DNA of 34,137 nucleotides from Betaproteobacteria bacterium HGW-Betaproteobacteria-4 (GTDB taxonomy: Bacteria > Pseudomonadota > Gammaproteobacteria > Burkholderiales > Rhodocyclaceae), in NCBI GenBank assembly GCA_002840785.1, contig PHCH01000039.1, positions 1-34,137 on the forward strand. The letters run 5' to 3'. The notes under the pieces are model-generated. The model was not told the origin of the DNA. It did not search any database and saw only the letters and a list, made by a program, of their open reading frames with translations. This document shows, one piece after another, positions 17,751-26,724 of the stretch; the stretch's first letter is position 1; every line of letters starts with the position of its first letter. The position numbers and the translations under genes were made by a program.

Positions 17751-18170
17751 CGAGGCGGAACGTCTGGAAGCCGAACGCCAGGCCAACGCCCAACAAGCCG
17801 CTGCGCAACAGGAGCAGGCCCGGCAGGAAGCGGCACGCCAGGAGGCTGCTCGTGCCGAGGCGGAGCGTCTGGAAGCCGAACGTCAGGCCAACGCCCAACA
17901 AGCCGCCGCTCAACAGGAGCAAGCCCGGCAGGAAGCCGCACGTCAGGAAGCCGCCCGCGCCGAGACGGAACGTCTGGAAGCCGAACGCCAGGCCAACGCC
18001 CAACAAGCCGCTGCGCAACAGGAGCAGGCCCGGCAGGAAGCCGCACGCCAGGAGGCTGCTCGTGCCGAGGCGGAGCGTCTGGAAGCCGAACGTCAGGCCA
18101 ACGCCCAACAAGCCGCCGCGCAACAGGAGCAGGCCCGACAAGAAGCCGCCCGTAAGGAAGCAGCACGCGC
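17751..18170 (+). repeat. Four 105-bp coding repeats (35 residues, two alternating subtypes)
   Basis: Units start at 17751, 17856, 17961 and 18066, each beginning CGAGRCGGARCGTCTGGAAG. Each encodes 35 residues, exactly five heptads, rich in Ala, Glu, Gln and Arg. Units 1 and 3, and 2 and 4, share silent differences (for example GCCGCTGCG versus GCCGCCGC), so a 210-bp double unit was duplicated. Partial, more divergent units flank them on both sides. Confidence 0.95.
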
Positions 18171-18650
18171 CGAGGCGGAACGGCGCGAGCAGGATGCCCG
18201 ACGCGATGCGGCGCGGCGGGCGATGGGCCGCCAACTCGACGAGGAAGCGGCGCGCCGGCAGGCGGCTGAGGCGGCAAACCGCCTTCCACCGTCGGTGAGT
18301 TCGCTGCGCCGTGGCCGGCTCTTCGGCCGCGCCGACCCCAACGCCGAACTGATCCTCTATGCCGAAGCCTGGACCCGGAAGATCCACCTGAACATGGCCT
18401 TCAATGCCGTGCGCGAGCTGGTCAAACAGCCGCACAACAAACCGCTGGTCACCGTGGCCATCCGCAGCGATGGTTCGGTGGAGTCGGTGACCTTTGTCCA
18501 GTCCAGCGGCGTCCCCGCCATCGACAACGCGATACGGGAAATCGTCCTCAGCCACGCCCCCTACCAGGCCTTCTCGCCGGCCCTCCGCCGCGACTACGAC
18601 GTGGTCGAAATTCGCCGGACCTGGCACTTCGATTCGGCGATTCGGCTCTA

Positions 18651-20114
18651 TTAACCAGCTTCGTCGATCACCCGCGCCGGCCCCGGCACAGCCCGCCGCC
18701 GGGCAGTAGCCGCTTCGATTTCGGCCTGGATGACTTTGGTGCGGGCCAGCGCCTCGCCGCGGTAGAACAGGTTGTAGGCCTCGAAGGGAATGAGCCGGCC
18801 GTCGGGCTGGGCGAAGTGGACGCAGGATTTCTTGAGCGCCCGCAGGTCGAGGTTGGCGGCGTCCATGAACTGCACGATGAGGACGCGGAAGACGTTTTCG
18901 TAGCCGAGATCGGGCGCCGCAATCGTCGGCAGGCAGCAGAGCAGCGCCGACAGGCAATTGGCCTGCGAGACCGGCGAATGGTTGGTCGAGAAGAGCTTGA
19001 AGACGGCCTCCTTCATCGCTGGGTCACGTTCAAAAACGATGGTGTTGCGCGGCCCGGCGAGCAAGGCTTCGGGGCCGAGATGGCGGGTCAGCGGCAGCAC
19101 TTCGCCGGCCAGCTTGACGGCGTAGCCCATGGCCAGCGTATCTGGATTGCAGGGCACCGGGACGATGTCGTCGAGCGTGAAAACGCCCGATTGCTCGGCC
19201 ACCCGGCGGCGCACTTCGCTGATCGTCAGGCGATGGCGCTGGGCTTCGAAATCAAGATTGCGCCCGACATCCGACACCGGCTGCAGGGTCACGCCGCGCA
19301 CGCAGCGGTATTTCAGGCCATGCTGGATGACTTCGCCGATCTGCTCGTCGTTGACGCCGCGCTTGACGGTCATGACCAGCGTTGTCGAAATGCCGTGCGC
19401 TTCCAGGTTGGCGAGTGCTCGCTCATGAATCTCGGCCAGATCGGCGCCGCGCATCTGTTGCAGCACGTCGTCGTGCAGCGAATCGAACTGCAGGTAGATT
19501 TCGATGCCCGGCTTGTAGCCGGCCAGCCGGGCGACAAACTCCGGCTCACGCGCGATGCGCAGGCCGTTGGTGTTGATCATTAGATGGCGGATCGGCCGCG
19601 CCTTGGCGGCGTCGAGAATGGCGAAAAAATCGGGATGCAAGGTCGGTTCGCCGCCGGAAAGCTGCACCACGTCGGGCTCGGTCTCATTGGCGACGATGGC
19701 GTCGAACATCGCCTCGACTTCGGCCAGCGAACGGTGATTCTGCTTCTCCGGCCCGGATTCGGCGTAGCACACCGGGCAGCGCAGGTTGCAGTGCTCGGTG
19801 ATTTCAACGACCGACAGGCAGGAATGCTGCATGTGGTCCGGGCACAGCCCGCAGTCGTAGGGGCAGCCATGGACCATGCGCGTGTTGAACTGGTCGGGCA
19901 TTTCCGGCGATTTGACATAGACCTCGCGGCCGAGCCGGTAGTAGGCGGCATCGTCGGCGATCAGCACGCGCTCGCTGCCGTGCGCCGGGCACCATTTGTC
20001 GAGGTAAACGTTGTCGCCCTTGATGACGATCTTGGCCTCAACCTGGCGCAGACAGGTCGTGCACACCGAGGCGGTGGTGTCGTAGAACAGCCAGGGACGG
20101 TTCTTGCGGCTCAT
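18651..20114 (-). CDS. Radical SAM enzyme, COG1964 / tetraether-synthase-like
   Basis: 487 residues from ATG 20114. The radical SAM cluster motif is CNLRCPVC (109-116). In front of it are a zinc-ribbon-like set (C18, C21, C42) and additional cysteines in GCPYDCGLCPDHMQHSC (84-99), as in COG1964 proteins such as MJ0619 and the archaeal tetraether synthase Tes. The glycine-rich SGGEPTLHPDF segment binds SAM. The family joins or alkylates unactivated carbons, in Tes those of lipid chains. It is the last gene of a coupled operon with an Lgt-like protein and two small membrane proteins, so a membrane-lipid or lipid-linked substrate is plausible. Substrate is inferred, not shown. It ends overlapping the TonB-like gene tail to tail. 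Confidence 0.85.
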   Translation of the reverse strand: MSRKNRPWLFYDTTASVCTTCLRQVEAKIVIKGDNVYLDKWCPAHGSERVLIADDAAYYRLGREVYVKSPEMPDQFNTRMVHGCPYDCGLCPDHMQHSCLSVVEITEHCNLRCPVCYAESGPEKQNHRSLAEVEAMFDAIVANETEPDVVQLSGGEPTLHPDFFAILDAAKARPIRHLMINTNGLRIAREPEFVARLAGYKPGIEIYLQFDSLHDDVLQQMRGADLAEIHERALANLEAHGISTTLVMTVKRGVNDEQIGEVIQHGLKYRCVRGVTLQPVSDVGRNLDFEAQRHRLTISEVRRRVAEQSGVFTLDDIVPVPCNPDTLAMGYAVKLAGEVLPLTRHLGPEALLAGPRNTIVFERDPAMKEAVFKLFSTNHSPVSQANCLSALLCCLPTIAAPDLGYENVFRVLIVQFMDAANLDLRALKKSCVHFAQPDGRLIPFEAYNLFYRGEALARTKVIQAEIEAATARRRAVPGPARVIDEAG

Positions 20115-20359
20115 GGATTTTCCTTTTCGGCGGCCTCGGCGGAGCCTGGTTCGGTGGCCGGCCTGGCCAGCCAGCCGCGGAAGGTCAGCCAGACGACCGC
20201 GCCGCCGATGAGCAGCGAGACGGCGCCGATGGCCACCATCCACCCGGCGCCACTGCCCGACGAACTGCCGACGACCGTACACAAACCGCCGACGGCGATG
20301 GACATCAGACCGAAGCCGATCAGGATGACCCGGCCGAGTACCTTGAGAACATCGATCAT
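20111..20359 (-). CDS. Small two-helix membrane protein (paralogue of the gene at 21111-21374)
   Basis: 82 residues with two membrane helices (VLGRVILIGFGLMSIAVGG and WMVAIGAVSLLIGGAVVWLT) and a charged C-terminal tail. It begins VLKVLGRVILIGFGLM and shares with the other small protein of the operon the pattern LKV...G...I.VGG..GLC. Both starts and stops overlap neighbours by ATGA: the Lgt-like gene upstream, the radical SAM gene downstream. Function unknown; a membrane partner of the operon's enzymes is a reasonable guess. Confidence 0.75.
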   Translation of the reverse strand: MIDVLKVLGRVILIGFGLMSIAVGGLCTVVGSSSGSGAGWMVAIGAVSLLIGGAVVWLTFRGWLARPATEPGSAEAAEKENP

Positions 20360-21114
20360 GCGTTTTTCCTTTCCGGAAGACCGGGCAGCGCCGCCCACAG
20401 GCGGACGGTTGCCGGCAAATAAGCGATCAGGGCGGCCAGGCACACCCACTGGATGCCCGACAAGCCGAGCGGATAAACATAGGGCATCGGCTTGATGCCA
20501 TCGACCGCCAGCCGCCAGGCCAGGTAGGCGATAACCATGAGCTTGAACGACAGGCCGGGGCAGTCGGCCAGACGGCCGCGCCAATGCGCCAAAACCCAGG
20601 CCAGCACGCCGGCAAAGGCGATTTCATAAAGCTGGGTCGGATGGCGCCGGATGCCGTCGCCGAAATCGATGCCCCACGGCATTTCCGTCGCCACGCCGTA
20701 GGTGCCGTCCTCCAGCCCGGCCAGGAAGCAGCCGACGCGGCCGATGGCCAGCCCGAGCAGGACCGGCATGACGAAGGCGTCGCCGGTCGAGCGGGTGATG
20801 CCGGTCAGCTTCTTGGCGATTTCGACGCCGATCAAGCCGCCGAGCAGGCCGCCGACCATCGACTGCCCGCCGAACAACACGGTCGGCGTTGGCCAGTATT
20901 GAACGAAGAGATGCGGCATCTCGATCCAGAACACCGCCTTGTTGCCGATGGCCGCGCCGAAAACGCAGCCGACCGCGACGGCAAATTCGCCCGGTGCCAG
21001 AATGCCCGGCCCGCCGGCCCGGCGCTTGGCAAAACGATAGGCCGCGGCGCCCAAGGCCAGGGCCAGCGCCTCGAACAGGCCGTGGACCAGCGCGGCGTAT
21101 TCGGCGGGGATCAT
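20356..21114 (-). CDS. Lgt-family membrane protein, atypical (prolipoprotein diacylglyceryl transferase-like)
   Basis: 252 residues with about seven membrane helices and the Lgt outline: GGQSMVGGLLGG, GRVGCFLAG, and the C-terminal HPTQLYEI. In true Lgt the corresponding sites read FHGG and GRxGN, where the His and Asn are essential in E. coli; here they are Val and Cys. This argues against normal lipoprotein diacylglyceryl transfer and for a related transfer from phospholipid to another acceptor. It is coupled by ATGA overlaps to small membrane-protein genes on both sides and shares the operon with a Tes-like radical SAM gene. Residue assignments are from memory of the E. coli enzyme. Confidence 0.8.
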   Translation of the reverse strand: MIPAEYAALVHGLFEALALALGAAAYRFAKRRAGGPGILAPGEFAVAVGCVFGAAIGNKAVFWIEMPHLFVQYWPTPTVLFGGQSMVGGLLGGLIGVEIAKKLTGITRSTGDAFVMPVLLGLAIGRVGCFLAGLEDGTYGVATEMPWGIDFGDGIRRHPTQLYEIAFAGVLAWVLAHWRGRLADCPGLSFKLMVIAYLAWRLAVDGIKPMPYVYPLGLSGIQWVCLAALIAYLPATVRLWAALPGLPERKNA

Positions 21115-21374
21115 GGTTGCTCCGGCGGTAGCGGGTTGGCGGGCGGCGCCTCGGCCGATTCGGCAGAAGTGGGCGCCGGGTCCGGTCGGGGTGGCCGTTT
21201 GTAAGTCCGGGCGATGGCAATGAACATCCACACCCCGAACGCGGCCGGCAGCAAACCCATCAAGACGATATCGCCCTGATTGGCCAGCACGCCGCACAGC
21301 CCGGTCAGGCTGCCGCCGACAATCAACGCGGCGCCCAGCATCAAGAGCACTACCTTCAACAAATTCACCAACAT
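21111..21374 (-). CDS. Small two-helix membrane protein, first gene of the radical SAM/Lgt-like operon
   Basis: 87 residues from ATG 21374; the frame is open further upstream but the conserved start MLVNLLKVVLL sits here. Two membrane helices (VVLLMLGAALIVGGSLTG and DIVLMGLLPAAFGVWMFIA) are followed by a Pro/Ala-rich cytoplasmic or periplasmic tail. It is paralogous to the small protein at 20111-20359, so the Lgt-like gene is bracketed by two copies. Its stop overlaps the Lgt-like start. Confidence 0.72.
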   Translation of the reverse strand: MLVNLLKVVLLMLGAALIVGGSLTGLCGVLANQGDIVLMGLLPAAFGVWMFIAIARTYKRPPRPDPAPTSAESAEAPPANPLPPEQP

Positions 21375-21423
21375 CGCACAACAACTCCTGTTTTCGGCCC
21401 GCCGCGAAGGCGAACAGCCGTTT

Positions 21424-21461
21424 GCTACGGTCAACCGGAAATTTTGCCCAAAATTGAAATG
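21424..21461 (+). repeat. Dispersed 38-bp repeat, copy C
   Basis: Begins GCTACGGTCAACCGGAAATT and ends CAAAATTGAAATG. It lies in the 93-bp gap between the radical SAM/Lgt-like operon and the end of the LplT-PlsC gene. Confidence 0.8.
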
Positions 21462-21467
21462 CCGGCC

Positions 21468-23348
21468 TCAGCGCACATCGCCGCGCAGGCTGCGGACCCG
21501 GTCGTGCAGGCTTTCCGGCGTTGCCTCTTCCGGCGCCACCGGCGCGCCGACGTGCAGGGCAATATCGGAAAACACGCCGCGGCGGAACGGCTTTTTCATC
21601 GCGTTGCCGTCGACTCGCGAAAAGAAGCTGCCCCACAGCCCGGACAGCGCCATCGGCACGACCGGCACCGGATTGGCGGCGAGGATGCGCGAGACGCCCG
21701 GACGGAAAACCTGCAACTCGCCGTCCTTGGTAATGCCCCCCTCCGGGAAGATCCCGACCAGTTGGCCATCGGCCAGCGCCTTGCCCGCCTCGGCGAAAGC
21801 CGCCTCCATCATCGCCGGATCCTCCTTGGCGCTGGCGATGGGAATGGCGCCGCAATGGCGGAAGACGAAGCCGAGCAGCGGCGTCTTGAAAATGCGGTAA
21901 TCCATGATGAAACGCACCGGCCGCGGCGAGGCGCCCATGATCACCACCGCGTCGGCAAAACTCACGTGGTTGGCGACAAGCAGCGCCGGGCCTTCGTGCG
22001 GGATATGCTCGAGACCGCTGGTGCGCAGGCGATAAACAGCCTTGACCAGCAGCCAGGCGACGAAACGCAGCAAAAATTCCGGCACCAGCCCGTAGATGTA
22101 GACCGCCACCAGCGCATTAAGCAGCGCGGCGAGGCCGAACAAGGCCGGTATCGACAGCCCGGCGCCAAGCAGACTGGCCGCCCCGAGGGCGCCGACGACC
22201 ATGAACAGCGCATTGAGAATATTGTTGCCAGCGATGATGCGCGCCCGGTGTTCCGCTGAGCTACGCAACTGGACCAGCGCGTAGAGGGGCACGATGAAGA
22301 AGCCGCCGAAGACGCCGAGCATCATGAGATCGAACAGCACGCGCCAGATGGCCGGGATGCTGAGCAGCGCGAGCAGTTCGTGCGGCGTCGTGCCGGGCAG
22401 GCCGACCGGCGAGGCGAAGTAGAGGTCGAGGCCGAACAGCGTCAGGCCGATCGAGCCGAAAGGCACCAAGCCGATTTCGACATGCTTGCCCGACATCCGC
22501 TCGCAGAGCATCGAGCCGATGCCGATGCCGACCGTGAAAATCGCCAGCAGCAGGGTCACCGCCGACTCGCCGCCACCCAGCACGAACTTGGCGTAGGCCG
22601 GGAACTGGGCGAGGAAGAGCGCGCCATAGAGCCAGAACCACGAGATGCCGAGTATGGACAGGAAAACCGTGCGGTTCTGCCGGGCGAAAGCGATGTTGCG
22701 CCAGGTTTCGGACAGCGGGTTGAGGTTGATCGTCAGCTCCGGCGCCGGCGGCGGCGCGGTCGGAATGCCGCGGCTGGTCAGGTAGCCGGCAAAGGCCACG
22801 ACAAAACCGCCGACCGCGATCCAGGCCGGATGCTCGACCGAACCCGCCAACAGGCCACCAGCCAGCGTGCCGATCAGGATGGCGACGAAGGTGCCGGCCT
22901 CGATCAGCGCATTGCCGCCGACCAGCTCGTCCTCGTGCAGATGCTGCGGCATGATCGCGTACTTGACCGGCCCGAACAGCGCCGAATGGCAACCGAGCAG
23001 AAACAGCGCGCCCATGAGCACGGGCAGGCTGTGCAGGAAAAAGCCGGCCGCGGCGACGCCCATGATGACCATTTCCAGCACCTTGACGAGACGGGCGAGC
23101 ATCGCCTTGTCGAACTTGTCGGCCAGCTGCCCGGCCGTCGCCGAGAACAGGAAAAAGGGCAGGATGAAGACGCCCGCCGCCATGTTGGCCAACAGTTCCG
23201 GCTTGAGCGTCGTCCATTGCGCCGCCTGAAAAGTCAGCAGGACGACCAGCGCGTTCTTGAACAGGTTGTCGTTGAAGGCGCCAAGGAATTGCGTGACGAA
23301 GAAAGGCGCGAAGCGCCGGGTTTTCAGGAGTCCGAATTGACCGCTCAT
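21468..23348 (-). CDS. Lysophospholipid transporter LplT fused to a PlsC acyltransferase
   Basis: 626 residues. Residues ~1-420 are a 12-helix MFS transporter opening FFVTQFLGAFNDNLFKNAL, the LplT signature. The C-terminal ~190 residues are a PlsC acyltransferase with NHVSFAD (NHx4D), GIFPEGGIT and GPALLVAN. LplT flips lysophospholipids inward and Aas-type enzymes re-acylate them. Here the transporter carries its own acyltransferase domain. It is the last gene of arsR - aas - amidohydrolase - lplT/plsC, coupled by ATGA to the amidohydrolase. Confidence 0.92.
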   Translation of the reverse strand: MSGQFGLLKTRRFAPFFVTQFLGAFNDNLFKNALVVLLTFQAAQWTTLKPELLANMAAGVFILPFFLFSATAGQLADKFDKAMLARLVKVLEMVIMGVAAAGFFLHSLPVLMGALFLLGCHSALFGPVKYAIMPQHLHEDELVGGNALIEAGTFVAILIGTLAGGLLAGSVEHPAWIAVGGFVVAFAGYLTSRGIPTAPPPAPELTINLNPLSETWRNIAFARQNRTVFLSILGISWFWLYGALFLAQFPAYAKFVLGGGESAVTLLLAIFTVGIGIGSMLCERMSGKHVEIGLVPFGSIGLTLFGLDLYFASPVGLPGTTPHELLALLSIPAIWRVLFDLMMLGVFGGFFIVPLYALVQLRSSAEHRARIIAGNNILNALFMVVGALGAASLLGAGLSIPALFGLAALLNALVAVYIYGLVPEFLLRFVAWLLVKAVYRLRTSGLEHIPHEGPALLVANHVSFADAVVIMGASPRPVRFIMDYRIFKTPLLGFVFRHCGAIPIASAKEDPAMMEAAFAEAGKALADGQLVGIFPEGGITKDGELQVFRPGVSRILAANPVPVVPMALSGLWGSFFSRVDGNAMKKPFRRGVFSDIALHVGAPVAPEEATPESLHDRVRSLRGDVR

Positions 23349-24628
23349 GCGTGGCTCGCAGCAAAAAGTCGGCGGGTATTGAAGACCGCCGGTGAAAAGG
23401 AATGCCCCTGCCAGTTGAGCAGGCGCTTGAGGGTGAAATCGAAGAGCAGCGGATTGTGCTGACGCAGGATGTCGAGATCGTTAACCGCCGCTTTCGGCAA
23501 CAGGCCGGCCTTGGCCAGGGCTGAGGTCGAGGTCAGCGGCACAATGCCGGGCAGGGGGTAATCCGAGCCGTGCAGCAGGCGGTCGTGCAGATCGCTGCGT
23601 TCGAGCAGGGTGCGGATCAGGGCCGGGTTGCGGTTGCGCTGGGTGATAGCCGAGATGTCGCCGTAGAGTTGGCCCTTGGCGCGCGGTTCGGCCATGAGTT
23701 TGAGGAAAAGGTCGAAACTGGCGCGTGGATTGCCATCATCGTCGAGATCGTCGCCGAGCGAGGCGCAATGGGCGACGACGACTTTCACGCCGGCATCGAG
23801 CGCCCGGCGCAGGCGCAGCGGGTTGCCGAAGGCTTGCGTGTCGCTGCCCTTGACGGCTTTTTCCTCGCCGCAATGGACGATGAGCGGCGTGCCGGATTCG
23901 GCCAGCCCACGATAGAACGGCTCACATTTGGCATCGGCCGGGTCCATGCCCATGGCGGCGGGCAGCCATTTGACGGCGCGGGCGCCATTGGCGACGGCCA
24001 GCTTGAGGTCATCGGCCGCGCCGGCATGATAGGGATGCAGTGAGGCGACCCACTCGAAGCTCGCCGGGAAATCCCTGGCCATTTTGGCCGCCCAGGCGTT
24101 CGGCACGTAAAAGGCGGAATGCTCCGGGTGGGCGTCGCCCTTGGCGTCGTGAAAATGCTCGAAGGCGAAGAGCATGACCTTGAAGCCTTCCGGCATCGCG
24201 TCGCACAGGTTGAGCAGGCGCGCGACGTAGGCTTGATCGACCTTGCCCGGCGCGTCGTGGGCACAGCCGGCGTTCATGTAGAACAGGCGCTGGGCGTAGT
24301 GCAGCGGATGCAAGGGTGACGACAGTTGCGGCCCGACGACGATGCCGCTGCCGCCATCGCCGATGCCGGCCAGATGGACGTGGCAGTCCCAGAGTTGCGC
24401 CGGGTCGATACCGGCCCAGGCTTGTTGCAGCCACGGACTGTCGATCAGCCAGGCCGGGATGGCGACGCGGCATTTGTTGACCAGCAGCGGCTTGGCTAGC
24501 GCTGCGCCCCCCGCCGCCAGCGCGGTGCCGCCAGCCAGCCAACCGAGGAAGCGGCGCCGCCCCCGGTTGGACATTTCGATTTTGGGCATTTTTTCCGGTT
24601 GACCGTGGGAATCGCGAAAACGGCTCAT
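23345..24628 (-). CDS. Amidohydrolase-family protein with Tat signal
   Basis: 427 residues from ATG 24628, overlapping the aas stop (ATGA). A twin-arginine signal, NRGRRRFLGWLAGGTALAAG, lies at about 20-40, so export to the periplasm is likely. WDCHVHLAG gives the first metal-binding HxH of the TIM-barrel amidohydrolase fold; VHCGEE, VVAHCASLG and LLHGSDYPLP supply later histidines and the aspartate (COG2159-like). The substrate is unknown; the lipid-recycling operon suggests a lipid-derived compound. Codons 6-19 (QPEKMPKIEM region) come from copy D of the 38-bp repeat, so the true start could be the ATG inside it. Confidence 0.85.
   Translation of the reverse strand: MSRFRDSHGQPEKMPKIEMSNRGRRRFLGWLAGGTALAAGGAALAKPLLVNKCRVAIPAWLIDSPWLQQAWAGIDPAQLWDCHVHLAGIGDGGSGIVVGPQLSSPLHPLHYAQRLFYMNAGCAHDAPGKVDQAYVARLLNLCDAMPEGFKVMLFAFEHFHDAKGDAHPEHSAFYVPNAWAAKMARDFPASFEWVASLHPYHAGAADDLKLAVANGARAVKWLPAAMGMDPADAKCEPFYRGLAESGTPLIVHCGEEKAVKGSDTQAFGNPLRLRRALDAGVKVVVAHCASLGDDLDDDGNPRASFDLFLKLMAEPRAKGQLYGDISAITQRNRNPALIRTLLERSDLHDRLLHGSDYPLPGIVPLTSTSALAKAGLLPKAAVNDLDILRQHNPLLFDFTLKRLLNWQGHSFSPAVFNTRRLFAASHA
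24572..24609 (-). repeat. Dispersed 38-bp repeat, copy D (at the start of the amidohydrolase gene)
   Basis: On the minus strand it begins CCCACGGTCAACCGGAAAAA and ends CAAAATCGAAATG. It contains two in-frame ATG codons of the amidohydrolase gene, including the one just before the Tat signal. Confidence 0.8.
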
Positions 24629-26724
24629 ACCGCCTCGGCCAGGCGTTTCAAGGTCACGTAATCGACCTTGCCGGTGCCGAGCAGCGGCAACGAATCGACA
24701 TTGTGGATCTTGCGCGGCACAGCAAGTTCAGGGATGCCGGTTTCGCGGGCCTTGGCGGCGAGCAGTTCGCGCGTCAGTTCGCCGTCGGTGGTGAATAGCA
24801 CCAGCGCCTCGCCCTTGGCTGCGTCAGGCTGGCTGGTGGCGGCGTGGGGCAGCGCCGGCGAGGTCGCCGTGGCGAGCTTTTCGACGACTTCCAGGCTGAC
24901 CATTTCGCCGGCAATCTTGGCGAAGCGTTTGACGCGGCCGACGATTTTCACGAAGCCGTCGTCGTCCAGTTCCACCACGTCGCCGGTTTCGTACCAGCCT
25001 TCACCGAGGTCAGAGACCGGCGGTTGCAGCACGCCGGGATTGTCGGCCTTGAGGTAGCCGGCCATGACGTTCGGGCCACGGACATGCAGGATGCCGCCGC
25101 CGGAGATGCCGGGCACGGGGATGAGCTTGTGTTCGACGCCCGGCAGCAGGTTGCCGACGGTGCCCGTGCGGTAGGCCATGGGCGTATTGACGGCGAGCAC
25201 CGGCGCTGTTTCGGTCGCGCCGTAGCCTTCGAAAATGCGCAGGCCGAATTTCTCGAACCACTGGCTGCGCACCGATTCCGACAGCTTTTCGGCCCCGGCC
25301 ACGACGTAGCGCAGGCGGTAGAAGTCGTAGGGATTGGCGAACTTGGCGTAGTTGGCGAGGAAGGTCGAGGTGCCGAAGAGCACCGTGCAGCCACGGTCGT
25401 AGGCCAGCTCGGGAATCACCCGGTAATGCAGCGGCGAAGGGTAGAGGAAGAGGCTGGCGCCGCTCAGCACCGGCAGCAGAGCGCCGGCCGTCAGGCCGAA
25501 GGAATGGAAGATGGGCAGCGCATTGAGCACTTTGTCATGGACTGAGAAGTCGATGACCGAGCAAATTTGCGCGACGTTGGCGAGGATGGCGCGGTGCGGC
25601 AGCACGACGCCTTTCGGCTTGCCTTCCGAGCCCGAGGTGAAGAGCACGACGGCGGCGTCTTCAGGCGAGGCCAGCAGCTCGAAGGCGCGCGGGAAGTGCA
25701 GCGCGTAGGCCATCAGCCAGAGCTTGTCGCCGAGGCCGATCTTTTCGCGGACGTCTTCGAGATAGACGAGTTGCACGCCCTTCAGCCCGGCCAGCTTGTC
25801 GCCCAGCTTGGCCTGCTCGACGAAGGCGCGCGAGGTGACGACGGTGCGGATTTGCGCCGCATCGACGGCCGGGATACGCTTTCTTGCGGTCAACCCGAAA
25901 ATCAGACCAATTGTCGGCACGAGGTTGGGCAGCAGCAGGCCGACCTTCTCGCCGGGCTGCGAGATGCGCTCGATCTGGCGGCCGAGCATGAGCGCCATCT
26001 TGAACAGGTCGTTGTAGGAATACTCGATCTGCTTGACGTCCTCGAGCAGGCGACGGCCGCGGCCGTAGATGTCGGCGGCGTCGCACAGCGCCGAGAACAG
26101 CGTCTGCTGCGGGCGCGAGGCGAAGATCATTTCCTGCATCAAGCGGCGCATGGCTTCGCCAGATTTGCGGCGACGCAGCTTGGCAGTGGCGCCTTCCGGC
26201 ATCGGGAAATGGCGCTCGGCCAGAATGCTCAGGCGGATTTTCGGGAACAGCGTCCGCGGATGCTTGCCCGACAGGCGCGAGAAGTAGCTGCGCGAAGCGC
26301 CATCGAGGCGCACCGGCACCACCGTCGCGCCGGTCTTGGCGGCAACGAAGGCCGGGCCGTCGTAGACCTTCATGAGCGAACCGGTCAGCGTGATCCGCCC
26401 TTCCGGGAAAATGACCACCGGCCGGCCCGATTCGATCAGGCGGATGACCTTCTTCATGGCCATCGGGCTGGTCGGATCGACCGCCAGATACTCGACCTGC
26501 GAGAGCAGGATGCGGAAGAAGAAGCTTTCGGCGATGGTCGTATGGACGACGAAAACCGGGTCGACGGGCAGGAACAGCCCGATCAGCAAGCCATCGAGAA
26601 AGGACTGGTGATTGGCGACGATGAGCAGTCGCTCATGATTGAAATTGGCCTGCTGCGCCGAAATTTCGACGCGAAAAAGCAACCGGGCCAGGCCGCGCAA
26701 CAGCGGCCGCAACAATTTGCGCAT
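24625..26724 (-). CDS. aas: Aas, acyl-ACP synthetase / lysophosphatidylethanolamine acyltransferase
   Basis: 699 residues. The N-terminal PlsC domain has NHQSFLDG (38-45) and FPEGRITLTG. The C-terminal AMP-forming ligase has FTSGSEGKPKGVV, FHSFGLTAG, YGATETAP and GRVKRFAKIAGEMVS. This order and much of the sequence match E. coli Aas, which activates a fatty acid on ACP and re-acylates lysophosphatidylethanolamine at the inner membrane. Compared with my recollection of E. coli Aas, about 15 residues are missing between RIPAV and AAQIRT. The gene overlaps arsR upstream (TGATG) and the amidohydrolase downstream (ATGA). Confidence 0.92.
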   Translation of the reverse strand: MRKLLRPLLRGLARLLFRVEISAQQANFNHERLLIVANHQSFLDGLLIGLFLPVDPVFVVHTTIAESFFFRILLSQVEYLAVDPTSPMAMKKVIRLIESGRPVVIFPEGRITLTGSLMKVYDGPAFVAAKTGATVVPVRLDGASRSYFSRLSGKHPRTLFPKIRLSILAERHFPMPEGATAKLRRRKSGEAMRRLMQEMIFASRPQQTLFSALCDAADIYGRGRRLLEDVKQIEYSYNDLFKMALMLGRQIERISQPGEKVGLLLPNLVPTIGLIFGLTARKRIPAVDAAQIRTVVTSRAFVEQAKLGDKLAGLKGVQLVYLEDVREKIGLGDKLWLMAYALHFPRAFELLASPEDAAVVLFTSGSEGKPKGVVLPHRAILANVAQICSVIDFSVHDKVLNALPIFHSFGLTAGALLPVLSGASLFLYPSPLHYRVIPELAYDRGCTVLFGTSTFLANYAKFANPYDFYRLRYVVAGAEKLSESVRSQWFEKFGLRIFEGYGATETAPVLAVNTPMAYRTGTVGNLLPGVEHKLIPVPGISGGGILHVRGPNVMAGYLKADNPGVLQPPVSDLGEGWYETGDVVELDDDGFVKIVGRVKRFAKIAGEMVSLEVVEKLATATSPALPHAATSQPDAAKGEALVLFTTDGELTRELLAAKARETGIPELAVPRKIHNVDSLPLLGTGKVDYVTLKRLAEAV

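Noticed and set aside
17751..18170. Regular repeats suggestive of a CRISPR array
   Set aside because: Units are 105 bp, contiguous without unique spacers, in frame and encode heptads of a coiled coil.
17302..18957. 551-codon open frame on the minus strand across the TonB-like gene, and other long frames opposite repeats
   Set aside because: It is the mirror of the GC-rich Ala/Glu/Arg coding repeats; its Leu/Gly/Pro/Arg-rich translation has no domain and conflicts with the radical SAM gene end.
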